A stretch of 64,000 nucleotides of DNA from Vibrio neonatus (lineage in GTDB: Bacteria; Pseudomonadota; Gammaproteobacteria; Enterobacterales; Vibrionaceae), in the NCBI RefSeq assembly GCF_024346975.1, contig NZ_AP024885.1, positions 1,364,001 to 1,428,000 on the forward strand. Direction: 5' to 3'. Shown in pieces: positions 46,874 through 55,123 of the stretch. A program made the position numbers and the translations under genes. The notes under the pieces were generated by a model. The model saw nothing but the letters and a program-made list of their open reading frames with translations. It ran no database searches and had not been told where the DNA came from. Positions within the stretch are counted from its first letter, which is position 1, and each line of letters starts with the position of its first letter.

Positions 46874-47919
46874 AGCAGTCTCCCTTGTTTTTGTACGCGA
46901 ACCACTAACCAAAGGAAATATATTCCGCCAAGTATCGCGGTAATAATACCTGCTTTGATCTCATACGGCGCAATGATGTAACGTCCAATAAGATCGCAAA
47001 TTAGCAGGAATATTGCGCCAAACAGCGCCGAAAGCGGTAATAAACTAATGTGATTGGCACCAGTTAACATACGCACCAAATGTGGCACCATTAAACCGAT
47101 AAAACCAATGGGGCCTGCAATCGCGATCGACATGGCGGTAAGCAGTGATGCACATAGCAACAAGCTAAAACGACATCGCCCGACGTTCATCCCTAACCCA
47201 TGCGCCGCTTCATCACCAATGGACAAAATGTTCAGCCATTGTGCGCGTCGTAACAGCCAGAGAGAAGCCAGCACAATAACCGGCAATGGCCAGATAATTT
47301 GTTCCCATATGCGACCTTCCAAGCCACCCATGGTCCAAAAAACAAATTGGCTTACCTCATACTGACGGGCAAATAATAGTACCCCTAAGGTAGCCCCGCC
47401 TAACAAAGAAGATAAGGCGAGACCCGCTAAAATCAAATACAGGGTTTGTCCGCTACCGGAATTGCGCGCCAAAATAAACACAAACATGGCGCAAATTAAT
47501 GCCCCGACACAAGCAATGATTGGCGTCCATAACGGGTGCGCCAGAGAAAGTCCGCTGCTGATTGCGATAACCGCGCCAAAGCTACTTCCGGCACTTACCC
47601 CAAGCACATCCGGGCTTGCTAGTGGATTGCGAAACAGCCCTTGTGTACACGCACCCGCAATGGCTAAGGCGCTACCTGCAGCAATAGCGGCAATCACTCG
47701 TGGCAAACGAATATGCACAACGATGGCAGAAATTAAAGGATACTCTGAAGCCGCGCTTTGCGAACCTTGCGTGACCAACAGCTTTAGGTAGGAAAGCATG
47801 TCCACCACAGACAAATTAACTGCACCTAAAGCCAGCGCCGCCCATATTGAAATAACAAGCGCGATACTTCCTGCAAACGCATACCAACGAAATTTCACAT
47901 AGCTTGAATCTGCAATCAT
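46870..47919 (-). CDS. btuC: BtuC/FecCD-type ABC transporter permease
   Basis: 349 residues with about ten membrane segments. Family signatures: RLPRVIAAIAAGSALAIAGACTQGLFRNPLASPDVLGVSAGSSF is recognisable in pieces, and GPIGFIGLMVPHLVRMLTG is the cytoplasmic coupling loop. Overlaps of four bases with both neighbours show a tightly coupled three-gene operon. Substrate could be cobalamin, heme or a siderophore. Confidence 0.85.
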   Translation of the reverse strand: MIADSSYVKFRWYAFAGSIALVISIWAALALGAVNLSVVDMLSYLKLLVTQGSQSAASEYPLISAIVVHIRLPRVIAAIAAGSALAIAGACTQGLFRNPLASPDVLGVSAGSSFGAVIAISSGLSLAHPLWTPIIACVGALICAMFVFILARNSGSGQTLYLILAGLALSSLLGGATLGVLLFARQYEVSQFVFWTMGGLEGRIWEQIIWPLPVIVLASLWLLRRAQWLNILSIGDEAAHGLGMNVGRCRFSLLLCASLLTAMSIAIAGPIGFIGLMVPHLVRMLTGANHISLLPLSALFGAIFLLICDLIGRYIIAPYEIKAGIITAILGGIYFLWLVVRVQKQGRLL

Positions 47920-48827
47920 GGAGCGGGAGTACCTAAAACCGCCCTATTCACAAACAAAATAGTCTCTACAATATGTTGGCTATAGGTTCCGCGTAAATAC
48001 TGAGGAATAGGATAAACATTGCCTAACTTAACCGCTTGCACGTTTCTTAACGCAGGGTCGGTTAACACTTGGTGCATTAAATCAGTACTGCCTGCTTTAT
48101 CGGTTTTCACCACACTAGGAACAAACAACACTTCAGGATCAAGGGCAACAATAAGTTCTTTAGACATAGGCGTTTGACCGTATTTATCCGCATCAAGATC
48201 GGCCACAACATTGGCAAAACCCGCCTGATTAACAATCAGCTGCCAAGTAGAATGACGAGTACTTGAAGTACCCCAATTGTTGTAATCAAGCACTTTATAT
48301 TTATGACTGGTGTAAACAAGACCTTCTTCTAGTTTACGCTCCATATCCACGACTATGGTTTTGGCTTTGTTGTCTTCACCAACTATCTTGCCGATGAGTT
48401 TTATTAAATCTTCAATTTCAACCAAAGTGCTAGGTACAGGTAAAATAAAGACCTTTATACCCGCAGAGCGCAGTTGATGGATACGTCCTGCATCACTCCA
48501 AGTGGCGGCAAATACCAAGTCTGGGCGATTTGCTAAAATTTGCTCTACGTTTAACCCTAAACGCGGCACAGACGCGGGCACTTTGCCGGCAATAATTGAA
48601 AAGTGTTCATCATCGACCAGATCGGTAACTGAACTAAAGCGTTGTGTAGGAATCATATCTAACAACACTTCATCACTAAATAGAGATTTGGAAGATATTT
48701 TTTGAGGTGCTTTATCAAGGGTTAGGCTTTTACCGCTAGCATCTGTCACTGTGATTGGATATTGAGCCCATGCAACAGCAGAATAAAGATAAACAAGCAC
48801 AGCAAAACCGCGCATAAAACTTCCCAT
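47916..48827 (-). CDS. btuF: BtuF-like periplasmic binding protein
   Basis: 303 residues with a signal peptide (MRGFAVLVYLYSAVAWAQ). It follows the cluster A-9 helical-backbone receptor pattern: YPITVTDASGKSLTLDKAPQK, a long connecting helix (STLVEIEDLIKLIGKIVGEDNK), then the second lobe with HSTWQLIVNQAGFANVVADL. The start is either 48827 or the ATG at 48815. It receives the ligand for the BtuCD pair. It is divergent from the adenosyltransferase-like gene. Confidence 0.78.
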   Translation of the reverse strand: MGSFMRGFAVLVYLYSAVAWAQYPITVTDASGKSLTLDKAPQKISSKSLFSDEVLLDMIPTQRFSSVTDLVDDEHFSIIAGKVPASVPRLGLNVEQILANRPDLVFAATWSDAGRIHQLRSAGIKVFILPVPSTLVEIEDLIKLIGKIVGEDNKAKTIVVDMERKLEEGLVYTSHKYKVLDYNNWGTSSTRHSTWQLIVNQAGFANVVADLDADKYGQTPMSKELIVALDPEVLFVPSVVKTDKAGSTDLMHQVLTDPALRNVQAVKLGNVYPIPQYLRGTYSQHIVETILFVNRAVLGTPAP

Positions 48828-48857
48828 TTAATTTTCCCTTTTATACTTTTTTAATGC

Positions 48858-48897
48858 TCAAACTCATCAAAATGAAGGATGCAGGCAATGAGTTTGA
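48858..48897. promoter_or_regulatory. Inverted repeat in the divergent btuF/adenosyltransferase-like promoter region
   Basis: TCAAACTCAT (48858-48867) and ATGAGTTTGA (48888-48897) form a perfect 10-bp inverted repeat with a 20-bp spacer, about 30 bp from the btuF start. It may be a protein operator or a leader hairpin. It lacks the conserved elements of a cobalamin riboswitch. Confidence 0.5.
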
Positions 48898-49063
48898 AGG
48901 TTCAATGATACTGAAATGCACAAATTTAACTAAAGAATATCGTGATTTTATCAAGTAACAATGATTAGATACTACATAAGCACATAGAGTAGCAATGTTT
49001 ACCTTGTAACGCATTGAAACCTAGCTTGTTTTTATGAATAAATGCATTTTAAAAGGAAACATC

Positions 49064-49591
49064 ATGAAATTCAGCGGTAATATTGACGAACTGGCCTACC
49101 CATTTATTTTTGAAGACAGCCCATTATGCGACTTTGAAATCCTTACCGATGAACTGTGTACCATTACAGGTCTGGCGCTAACCAATATCGATAACCCAAA
49201 AGTGCGCCAATCTTTAGAACAATTACAGCCAAAAATCTTCCATCTTAATGGTTCAATTCGCGGAAAAAATGGCATATTTGAAAGTGATATTGAATCATTG
49301 GCCGCCGAATACCACGCCTTTAAAGACAGTGTCAGTGATGACAACAAGCGATTTGTATTGCCAAGAGGTACAGGCCCGGTGATTCAACTACACCAATGTC
49401 GCAGCCTGTCTAAAAAAGTGGTTCGACAGTTAGTATTGGTAGAGAAAGCAGGCAAAAAAGTACCTGAAACGCTACCAAGATTTGCCAACCTATTAGTCAA
49501 TTACTACTTCGCGCTAACTCGCGTACTCAACCAAGAAATGGGTATTGAAGAGCCGGAATACACCAGCATCAACTACAAAGCCAAAGCCTAG
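49064..49591 (+). CDS. PduO-type cobalamin adenosyltransferase-like protein, catalytic residues altered
   Basis: 175 residues, helical. Similarity by eye to the PduO/MMAB family: LTDELCTITGLAL (TDELN..IGLA), LEQLQPKIFHLNG, RFVLPRGTGPVIQLHQCRSLSKK and LVNYYFALTRVLNQEMG. The N-terminal TKTGD-type ATP-binding motif is absent, and in the HxxRxxxRRxE motif the basic and acidic positions are K, K and V instead of R, R and E. Catalysis is doubtful; it may bind a corrinoid or its ATP product as a sensor. The ATG at 49064 has AAAAGGAAAC upstream. It is divergent from btuFCD. Confidence 0.68.
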   Translation: MKFSGNIDELAYPFIFEDSPLCDFEILTDELCTITGLALTNIDNPKVRQSLEQLQPKIFHLNGSIRGKNGIFESDIESLAAEYHAFKDSVSDDNKRFVLPRGTGPVIQLHQCRSLSKKVVRQLVLVEKAGKKVPETLPRFANLLVNYYFALTRVLNQEMGIEEPEYTSINYKAKA

Positions 49592-49619
49592 TTAGCTCGA
49601 TATAAGCTAACGCTTTAAA

Positions 49620-50249
49620 TCACAAACACTCAAAAACCAATAATGCGCCAAGCGCGATCAAGACTAAGCTGCTGCACATCTGTAAGCGATAATTTACTTT
49701 ACCGCTCGATAACCACAGCTTAGCTTTATCTAGCATAGTCGCCAAACCGCACTGCCAAACCATTGCCAATACGAAGTGAATTGATGCGAGAAAAATCGAC
49801 TGTAGCCATAGATTGCCCGTCGCATCGATAAATTGAGGCAAAAACGCCAGATAAAATACCGCGGTTTTCGGATTCAGTACGTTCGATAAAAAGCCCTGAC
49901 GAATGGAAGTGAACACCGAAACTTGAGAGCCATCCGCCTGAACGTCAATAAGCCCTACTCCGCCTTTTAACGAGCGAACGCCAGAAACACCTAACCAAAT
50001 AAGATAGGCCGCGCCGATGAGTTTAATGCCATTAAATAGCTCAGGGCTTTGGCTAATGATGGCCGCCACGCCAATGGCTGACCAAGTGGCATGCACATAG
50101 AGCCCAAGACAGATACCCAAACTGGTTGCATAACCATCTCCTTTTCCTCCACGGCTGGTGTTGCGAATAACCAGAACAGTGTCCAGACCTGGAGTGATGG
50201 TCAAAAGAGTCATGGCGGCGATGAAGGTGTATAAGTCGTTAATCTGCAT
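49620..50249 (-). CDS. LysE-family amino-acid exporter
   Basis: 209 residues, about six membrane segments. Near the N-terminus MTLLTITPGLDTVLVIRNTSRGGKGDG is the family motif, with GAAYLIWLGVSGVRSLKGG and FLSNVLNPKTAVFYLAFLPQF later. It exports an amino acid or related molecule; the substrate is not deducible. It is monocistronic and convergent with the adenosyltransferase-like gene. It is not close enough in sequence to the 41483-42109 exporter to suggest a recent duplication. Confidence 0.9.
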   Translation of the reverse strand: MQINDLYTFIAAMTLLTITPGLDTVLVIRNTSRGGKGDGYATSLGICLGLYVHATWSAIGVAAIISQSPELFNGIKLIGAAYLIWLGVSGVRSLKGGVGLIDVQADGSQVSVFTSIRQGFLSNVLNPKTAVFYLAFLPQFIDATGNLWLQSIFLASIHFVLAMVWQCGLATMLDKAKLWLSSGKVNYRLQMCSSLVLIALGALLVFECL

Positions 50250-50330
50250 TGAATTTTCTAATGTTGCTTACTAGGTGTAACGCGGGAAGTTTGATAGTCT
50301 AAACCAATTCAATACGGTTAAGGAAGAGAT

Positions 50331-51812
50331 ATGTCTGCATTTAAATCACTCAAGGACCATTTTCAAACAATAGATAACTTTGCTCACCTGCACGCGATCT
50401 GCGGTTGGGATGCTGCTGCTATGATGCCTAGCGGCGGAAATGAGGCGCGCTCTCGCGCCATGGCTGAACTGTCAGTGCACGTACACAGCTTAAAAACCCA
50501 GCCACAACTAGCAGAATGGTTTGATAAAGCTAGCGATGAAAGCTTATCTGTAGATGAAGTTGCGCAGCTTCGCGAAATGAAACGTAATTGGCAGATGTCG
50601 AACATCATTCCAAAAGAGCTAGTCGAAGCAAGCTCTTTAGCTGGTTCAAAATGTGAACATGCTTGGCGCACCCAAAGAACCAACAATGACTGGCAAGGTT
50701 TTGCTAAAAACTGGCAACCCGTGGTCGCTCTGTCTCAAGAAGAGGCGCAGATACGCGCTCAAGCCACAGGTCTGAGCCCATACGATGCCATGCTAGGTAT
50801 CTATGAACCGGGTACAAGCAGTGAAGCTCTTACACACACCTTTGATAACGTAAAACAGTGGCTACCAAATCTAATCGACCAAGTCATTGAAAAGCAAAGT
50901 AAAGAGAGCATCATTCTTCCTAGTGGCACCTTTGATACCAGCAAACAAAAAGCGCTTGGCCTTGAAATCATGAAGCTACTGCAATTTGATTTCACCCACG
51001 GTCGACTTGATGAAAGCGTGCATCCATTTTGTGGCGGCGTGCCAACCGACGTAAGACTGACTACTCGTTACGACGAGAACGAATTTATGCAATCACTGAT
51101 GGGTATCGTCCATGAAACAGGGCACGCTCGTTACGAACAAGGATTGCCAAAAGCCCTTGCTGGAAACCCAAGTGGCACAGCTCGCTCTATGGGTATCCAC
51201 GAATCTCAATCACTATTTTTTGAAATGCAAATGGGACGAAGTGCGCCGTTTATTCACCATCTTAGTCAATCTTCGGCAAAACACTTCCCAGAACACGATG
51301 CACAATTGTTTGAATCATCGAACCTAAACAAGCTGTATACCCGCGTGAAGAAAGACTTCATCCGTGTCGATGCCGATGAACTCACCTACCCTGCGCACGT
51401 TATCCTACGCTTTGAAATTGAACGCGATCTCATCAATGGCAACATTTCATACCAAGACGTGCCAGAGCTTTGGGACAGCAAAATGCAATCTTACCTTGGT
51501 CTATCGACCGCAGGTAATTTCAAAAATGGCTGTATGCAAGATATTCACTGGACAGATGGAAGCTTCGGCTATTTCCCTAGCTACACATTAGGTGCTATGT
51601 ACGCAGCGCAATTTATGGCTGCTATGAAGAAAACCGTCGATGTAGATGCGGTGCTACGTTCAGGCGAACTGACACCTATCTTTGATTGGCTATCTAGCAA
51701 TATCTGGAGCAAAGGTAGCTTGTTGACCACTGATGAATTGGTGAAACAAGCCACTGGCGAAACGTTAAATGCTGAACACTTTAAACAGCACTTAATGAAC
51801 CGCTACTTATAA
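50331..51812 (+). CDS. Carboxypeptidase M32 (thermostable carboxypeptidase 1 family)
   Basis: 493 residues. Zinc metallocarboxypeptidase with the HEXXH motif in MGIVHETGHARYEQGLP, the family motif SMGIHESQSLFFEMQMGR and the DELTYPAHVILRFEIE segment that carries further active-site residues. It removes C-terminal amino acids from peptides in the cytoplasm (no signal peptide). ATG at 50331 with AGGAAGAG upstream. It ends at a strong hairpin. Confidence 0.95.
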   Translation: MSAFKSLKDHFQTIDNFAHLHAICGWDAAAMMPSGGNEARSRAMAELSVHVHSLKTQPQLAEWFDKASDESLSVDEVAQLREMKRNWQMSNIIPKELVEASSLAGSKCEHAWRTQRTNNDWQGFAKNWQPVVALSQEEAQIRAQATGLSPYDAMLGIYEPGTSSEALTHTFDNVKQWLPNLIDQVIEKQSKESIILPSGTFDTSKQKALGLEIMKLLQFDFTHGRLDESVHPFCGGVPTDVRLTTRYDENEFMQSLMGIVHETGHARYEQGLPKALAGNPSGTARSMGIHESQSLFFEMQMGRSAPFIHHLSQSSAKHFPEHDAQLFESSNLNKLYTRVKKDFIRVDADELTYPAHVILRFEIERDLINGNISYQDVPELWDSKMQSYLGLSTAGNFKNGCMQDIHWTDGSFGYFPSYTLGAMYAAQFMAAMKKTVDVDAVLRSGELTPIFDWLSSNIWSKGSLLTTDELVKQATGETLNAEHFKQHLMNRYL

Positions 51813-51821
51813 CATAAGCAA

Positions 51822-51858
51822 AAGGCCTGATTACTATATGCTATCGTAATCAGGCCTT
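51822..51858. terminator. Terminator after the M32 carboxypeptidase
   Basis: A perfect 13-bp stem AAGGCCTGATTAC (51822-51834) / GTAATCAGGCCTT (51846-51858). It is between convergent genes. A T-rich stretch follows on both strands, so it may be bidirectional. Confidence 0.8.
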
Positions 51859-51916
51859 AATACTTTTCAACAACTATAACCCCAACTCTTTTTATCCTGA
51901 TTGAGGTTAGTTTCTA

Positions 51917-53218
51917 TTAATCCATTAAACTCAGAGTATGTTGAGTGGTTGTTCCGTTTGGTGAGGTTAGATCGAACGTAGAACCATGCAAGTCAGCAGT
52001 CCAAGTTTTCCCTCCGGTACTGACTAAGATTTTACCGCTTATTGGATAATCTAAACCAAAGCTTTGATCATCGAAATAGATATCAGAGCTTTTAAGTACA
52101 ACATATTGATTGTTGCTTTGTGTATCAGAGTACTGTCCAACAAATTTAATCTCATCGACATCGTTATAATGTGAATCATATGTTGATGTTTTGAGTTCTA
52201 TAGTACTTGCAGTAAGATGACCATCTTCACCTGTATTAACATTGCGTATATCTAAGTCAAGATTTAAGTATTCATTACCAATCCCATCTTTAAACATTCC
52301 TTTTAAAGAAATTCCGTTCTGATTGCAATATCCCACCTTAAATGTACTATCCCCAATATTAGTATAAGAACCACCATCGCTACAAAATCCATCTGATAAG
52401 TAGTATTCGTGGTTAAAAGTCTTAACTACAGATGTTATTGCTGTAAACCCGTTATCAACGAGTCTTGCTACCGTACTAACATCTGTATCATTGATAAATG
52501 AGCTCATACTACCCTGACCTAGGCCAGTAAATGCTGTATTTTCTGTAACGGTACCAGTATCCATATTTACATTGTAACTATTACTATCAGGCTCAATAAC
52601 GGTCAAGACTTTTGGATAGAACTTCAATTCCCATTTACGATTATCCTTGCCAATAATAATTGCGTGCGCCTCACCTTTATAAAGTTGGTCAAAGTCAGTT
52701 GCTATGACTTTATATGAACCATTAGTAGATGATGTTAGAGTTGCAGTAAAATCCGATGAATTTGAACTTTGGTAATTACTTTGCACTGTTTTACCGCTAG
52801 ACAAATAATGAGCTTTTAAATTAGCAGTTAAAATGTAGTTATCACCTGCTGTATCGTTAATATTCCCATTTAGTTCAACATTAGTACCTGTTAACTTCGC
52901 ATTTTGGTATTTAATATTAAGAATTCCAGCTTGATCATTATAGTTCCATGTTGCGGAACCTGTATCAGTATAAAAATACCCTTTTACATAACCATCATTC
53001 CACGAATCTAACACCTGCCCGTAATCACTATTAACCTCAGAATAAAGACTTAGCGTTTCAACTAAAACATTGTGTAATTTATCTGCATTCTGGATATCAA
53101 GGGTCAGTTCAGTTGTTTTGGGACCCGAATCACTACCACCGCCACCACAACCAGACAGTATTAGTGTAGTCAAAAGCAAACTTCCCGCTAAAAGCGGATA
53201 TTTTTTTAATATTTTCAT
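51917..53218 (-). CDS. Large Gly-rich lipoprotein of unknown function
   Basis: 433 residues. Signal with lipobox LSGCGGGGSD (Cys24) and the Gly linker common in marine gammaproteobacterial lipoproteins. The mature part is beta-rich, with many Asn, Ser, Thr and Asp, two Cys (FCSDGG and YCNQNG), and no recognised domain. AT-rich codon choice differs from neighbouring housekeeping genes. It may be surface exposed. Transcribed alone; a strong hairpin lies beyond its 3' end. Confidence 0.65.
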   Translation of the reverse strand: MKILKKYPLLAGSLLLTTLILSGCGGGGSDSGPKTTELTLDIQNADKLHNVLVETLSLYSEVNSDYGQVLDSWNDGYVKGYFYTDTGSATWNYNDQAGILNIKYQNAKLTGTNVELNGNINDTAGDNYILTANLKAHYLSSGKTVQSNYQSSNSSDFTATLTSSTNGSYKVIATDFDQLYKGEAHAIIIGKDNRKWELKFYPKVLTVIEPDSNSYNVNMDTGTVTENTAFTGLGQGSMSSFINDTDVSTVARLVDNGFTAITSVVKTFNHEYYLSDGFCSDGGSYTNIGDSTFKVGYCNQNGISLKGMFKDGIGNEYLNLDLDIRNVNTGEDGHLTASTIELKTSTYDSHYNDVDEIKFVGQYSDTQSNNQYVVLKSSDIYFDDQSFGLDYPISGKILVSTGGKTWTADLHGSTFDLTSPNGTTTQHTLSLMD

Positions 53219-53423
53219 TGTTATTCCTTCCGATTTCTTTCGGATACAACCTTAGTTTCCATATTTTATTTGTTAAACCTTGCTGTTAGTAGCACACACT
53301 AGGACATATAAGATTGCGGAAACGATCAATAGGGAAGGTATGGATTATGCATTGAAAACAAACTAATCGGCGCTAGTTTCCGACCAAAACCCTCTAAGTA
53401 ACGAATGCTTGAAATTGTTCTCA

Positions 53424-54269
53424 TTAAGAAGAACACAACGAATCAAAATGACACAGATTGTTCCTGCCATTTTTCTTTACTGCGTATAAGGCTTTATCTG
53501 CTTGGACGAACAGCGCATTAAAATTCATGTTGGTTTTTGGATCGACGGTAGTGCTTCCGATGCTGAAAGTGATGTCGATTGTGGTTTGCGCCGTGGCGAT
53601 TGAGAGTGGTTTGTGTAGCCTTGTCATGACTTCGTTGGCTTCTGTTTTATTGGTGTTTGGGCATAAAATAATAAACTCGTCCCCTCCCCAACGGCCTAAT
53701 AAATCATAGCGACGTATTAGGTGACTTAAGTGCTTGGCGACGCCAATAAGCACCTCATCACCCACTTGGTGGCCATAAGTATCATTGACCATTTTAAAAT
53801 GGTCGAGATCAATAAGAATTAATGAGGTGCTGTTTTTAGAACGCTTAGCTCTGTCTAACTCTTTTTTCGACAGGCCTTCGATTGCGCGCTTGTTGAAAAG
53901 GTTGGTCAAAGGCTCAATCTCTGCAACTCTGCGTTGATATCGAAACATTTTGTGGATGCCAAATGCGATAAGCATTAGGCCAGCAATCGATAAGATATCG
54001 CTAACCACCACATCAAACATCACATTGTTTTGAAAAAACCATTGGAATTCACCGATAGCTTCAAGGCATTCAAAAAATTCACACGTGATCAGCGCAATTA
54101 AGCCAATATTGACCGTAATATCTAATGTTCGATGTCCATATACAAAAATGCCACAAAGCAAAATGAAGGCTATCGCTTCCAATATAAAATCGGTGGTATT
54201 AATGACATCAAAGCAAGCAAATAGAAGCGTAGGAAGCAGAACGCTAAGTCCAATAAAAAGGCTGTTCAT
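53424..54269 (-). CDS. Membrane diguanylate cyclase (GGDEF)
   Basis: 281 residues. The N-terminal part (about 1-105) has several membrane segments (SVLLPTLLFACFDVI, ILLCGIFVYGHRTLD, DILSIAGLMLIAFGIHKM), followed by a GGDEF domain. The catalytic motif RWGGDEFIIL is intact (residues 195-199). Five residues before it lies RRYD, an RxxD inhibitory I-site, so product feedback is expected. It makes cyclic di-GMP, which in vibrios promotes biofilm. It lacks a recognisable sensor domain beyond the membrane part. Confidence 0.93.
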   Translation of the reverse strand: MNSLFIGLSVLLPTLLFACFDVINTTDFILEAIAFILLCGIFVYGHRTLDITVNIGLIALITCEFFECLEAIGEFQWFFQNNVMFDVVVSDILSIAGLMLIAFGIHKMFRYQRRVAEIEPLTNLFNKRAIEGLSKKELDRAKRSKNSTSLILIDLDHFKMVNDTYGHQVGDEVLIGVAKHLSHLIRRYDLLGRWGGDEFIILCPNTNKTEANEVMTRLHKPLSIATAQTTIDITFSIGSTTVDPKTNMNFNALFVQADKALYAVKKNGRNNLCHFDSLCSS

Positions 54270-54560
54270 CCCAGATATCTTCTCCTAATGTTCAAGAAAG
54301 GCGCAAGATAATTGCGGAAGTGAATAATTAACTATACGTAATTAACATTAGCGCATACGACGACGAATACCAGAGGCTTATGGGAAAACTTAGGCGAAAA
54401 GACACGTTATAGAAGTAAACATCGTTGAAAAAGAGGATATTTCTTAAAGTACAAGGGATTATGAGCAAGTAAGTTTCGTCATTGATTCACAAATAACTGG
54501 CGAAAAAAAATGCCCCAGTTCAAGTTAGGAGCATTTTACATTCAAACCAAACTTATGTGT

Positions 54561-55049
54561 TTATAAGAAGTGGAATGTTGCGTTGAGCGTGTAAGAATCC
54601 ACGTTGCCGCCACTGACTTCAAAGTTTTGGTAACCCGCACCTACTGAAATCATGTCGATAACAAAGTATTCAACACCCACACCGTACATCAAATCGTAAC
54701 CATCATCGTCTTGTGCGCCTGCTTTGCCGCTCAAGTCGTAACGGTGAGCACCTAAACGTCCATATAGGTGTACTGGGCCTAAATCAATGCTTGGTTTAAT
54801 GCCTGCGTAAAACGATTGGAAATCGTATGTTTCAGGGCCTACATCAAATGAACCCAGTTTCCAGTAACCTGCTTCTACGCCGATAATTGGTAAAATACCT
54901 GTACCTACATGGAAACCAAAGGTAGAGGTTTTATCGCTTTTAAAAGAAGACTGACCTACAGAGCCACCTGCATACAACCAAGAATCTGCTGCTGCCATTG
55001 AAGAAACGCCCATTAAGGCTATCGCAAGAGCATATTTACCGTACTTCAT
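54561..55049 (-). CDS. Small outer-membrane beta-barrel protein
   Basis: 162 residues. Signal peptide (MKYGKYALAIALMGVSSMAAA). The mature part has alternating strands with a C-terminal aromatic residue pattern (YTLNATFHFL), as needed for outer-membrane insertion. Size and repeated G/Y-rich strands (LYAGGSVGQSSF, IIGVEAGYWKLGSF, YGVGVEYFVIDMISVGAGYQ) suit an eight-stranded OmpX/OmpW-like barrel. The exact family and any substrate are not clear. Confidence 0.75.
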   Translation of the reverse strand: MKYGKYALAIALMGVSSMAAADSWLYAGGSVGQSSFKSDKTSTFGFHVGTGILPIIGVEAGYWKLGSFDVGPETYDFQSFYAGIKPSIDLGPVHLYGRLGAHRYDLSGKAGAQDDDGYDLMYGVGVEYFVIDMISVGAGYQNFEVSGGNVDSYTLNATFHFL

Positions 55050-55123
55050 TCTAACTTCCTGTTTTGTTAGTGCTTTTGAATCATATTATTATGTATCACA
55101 AATTGGATATTCGCAGTAAAGAT

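Noticed and set aside
48828..49063. Cobalamin riboswitch upstream of the BtuFCD-like genes
   Set aside because: No recognisable B12-box or the expected length and structure; only a simple inverted repeat is present.
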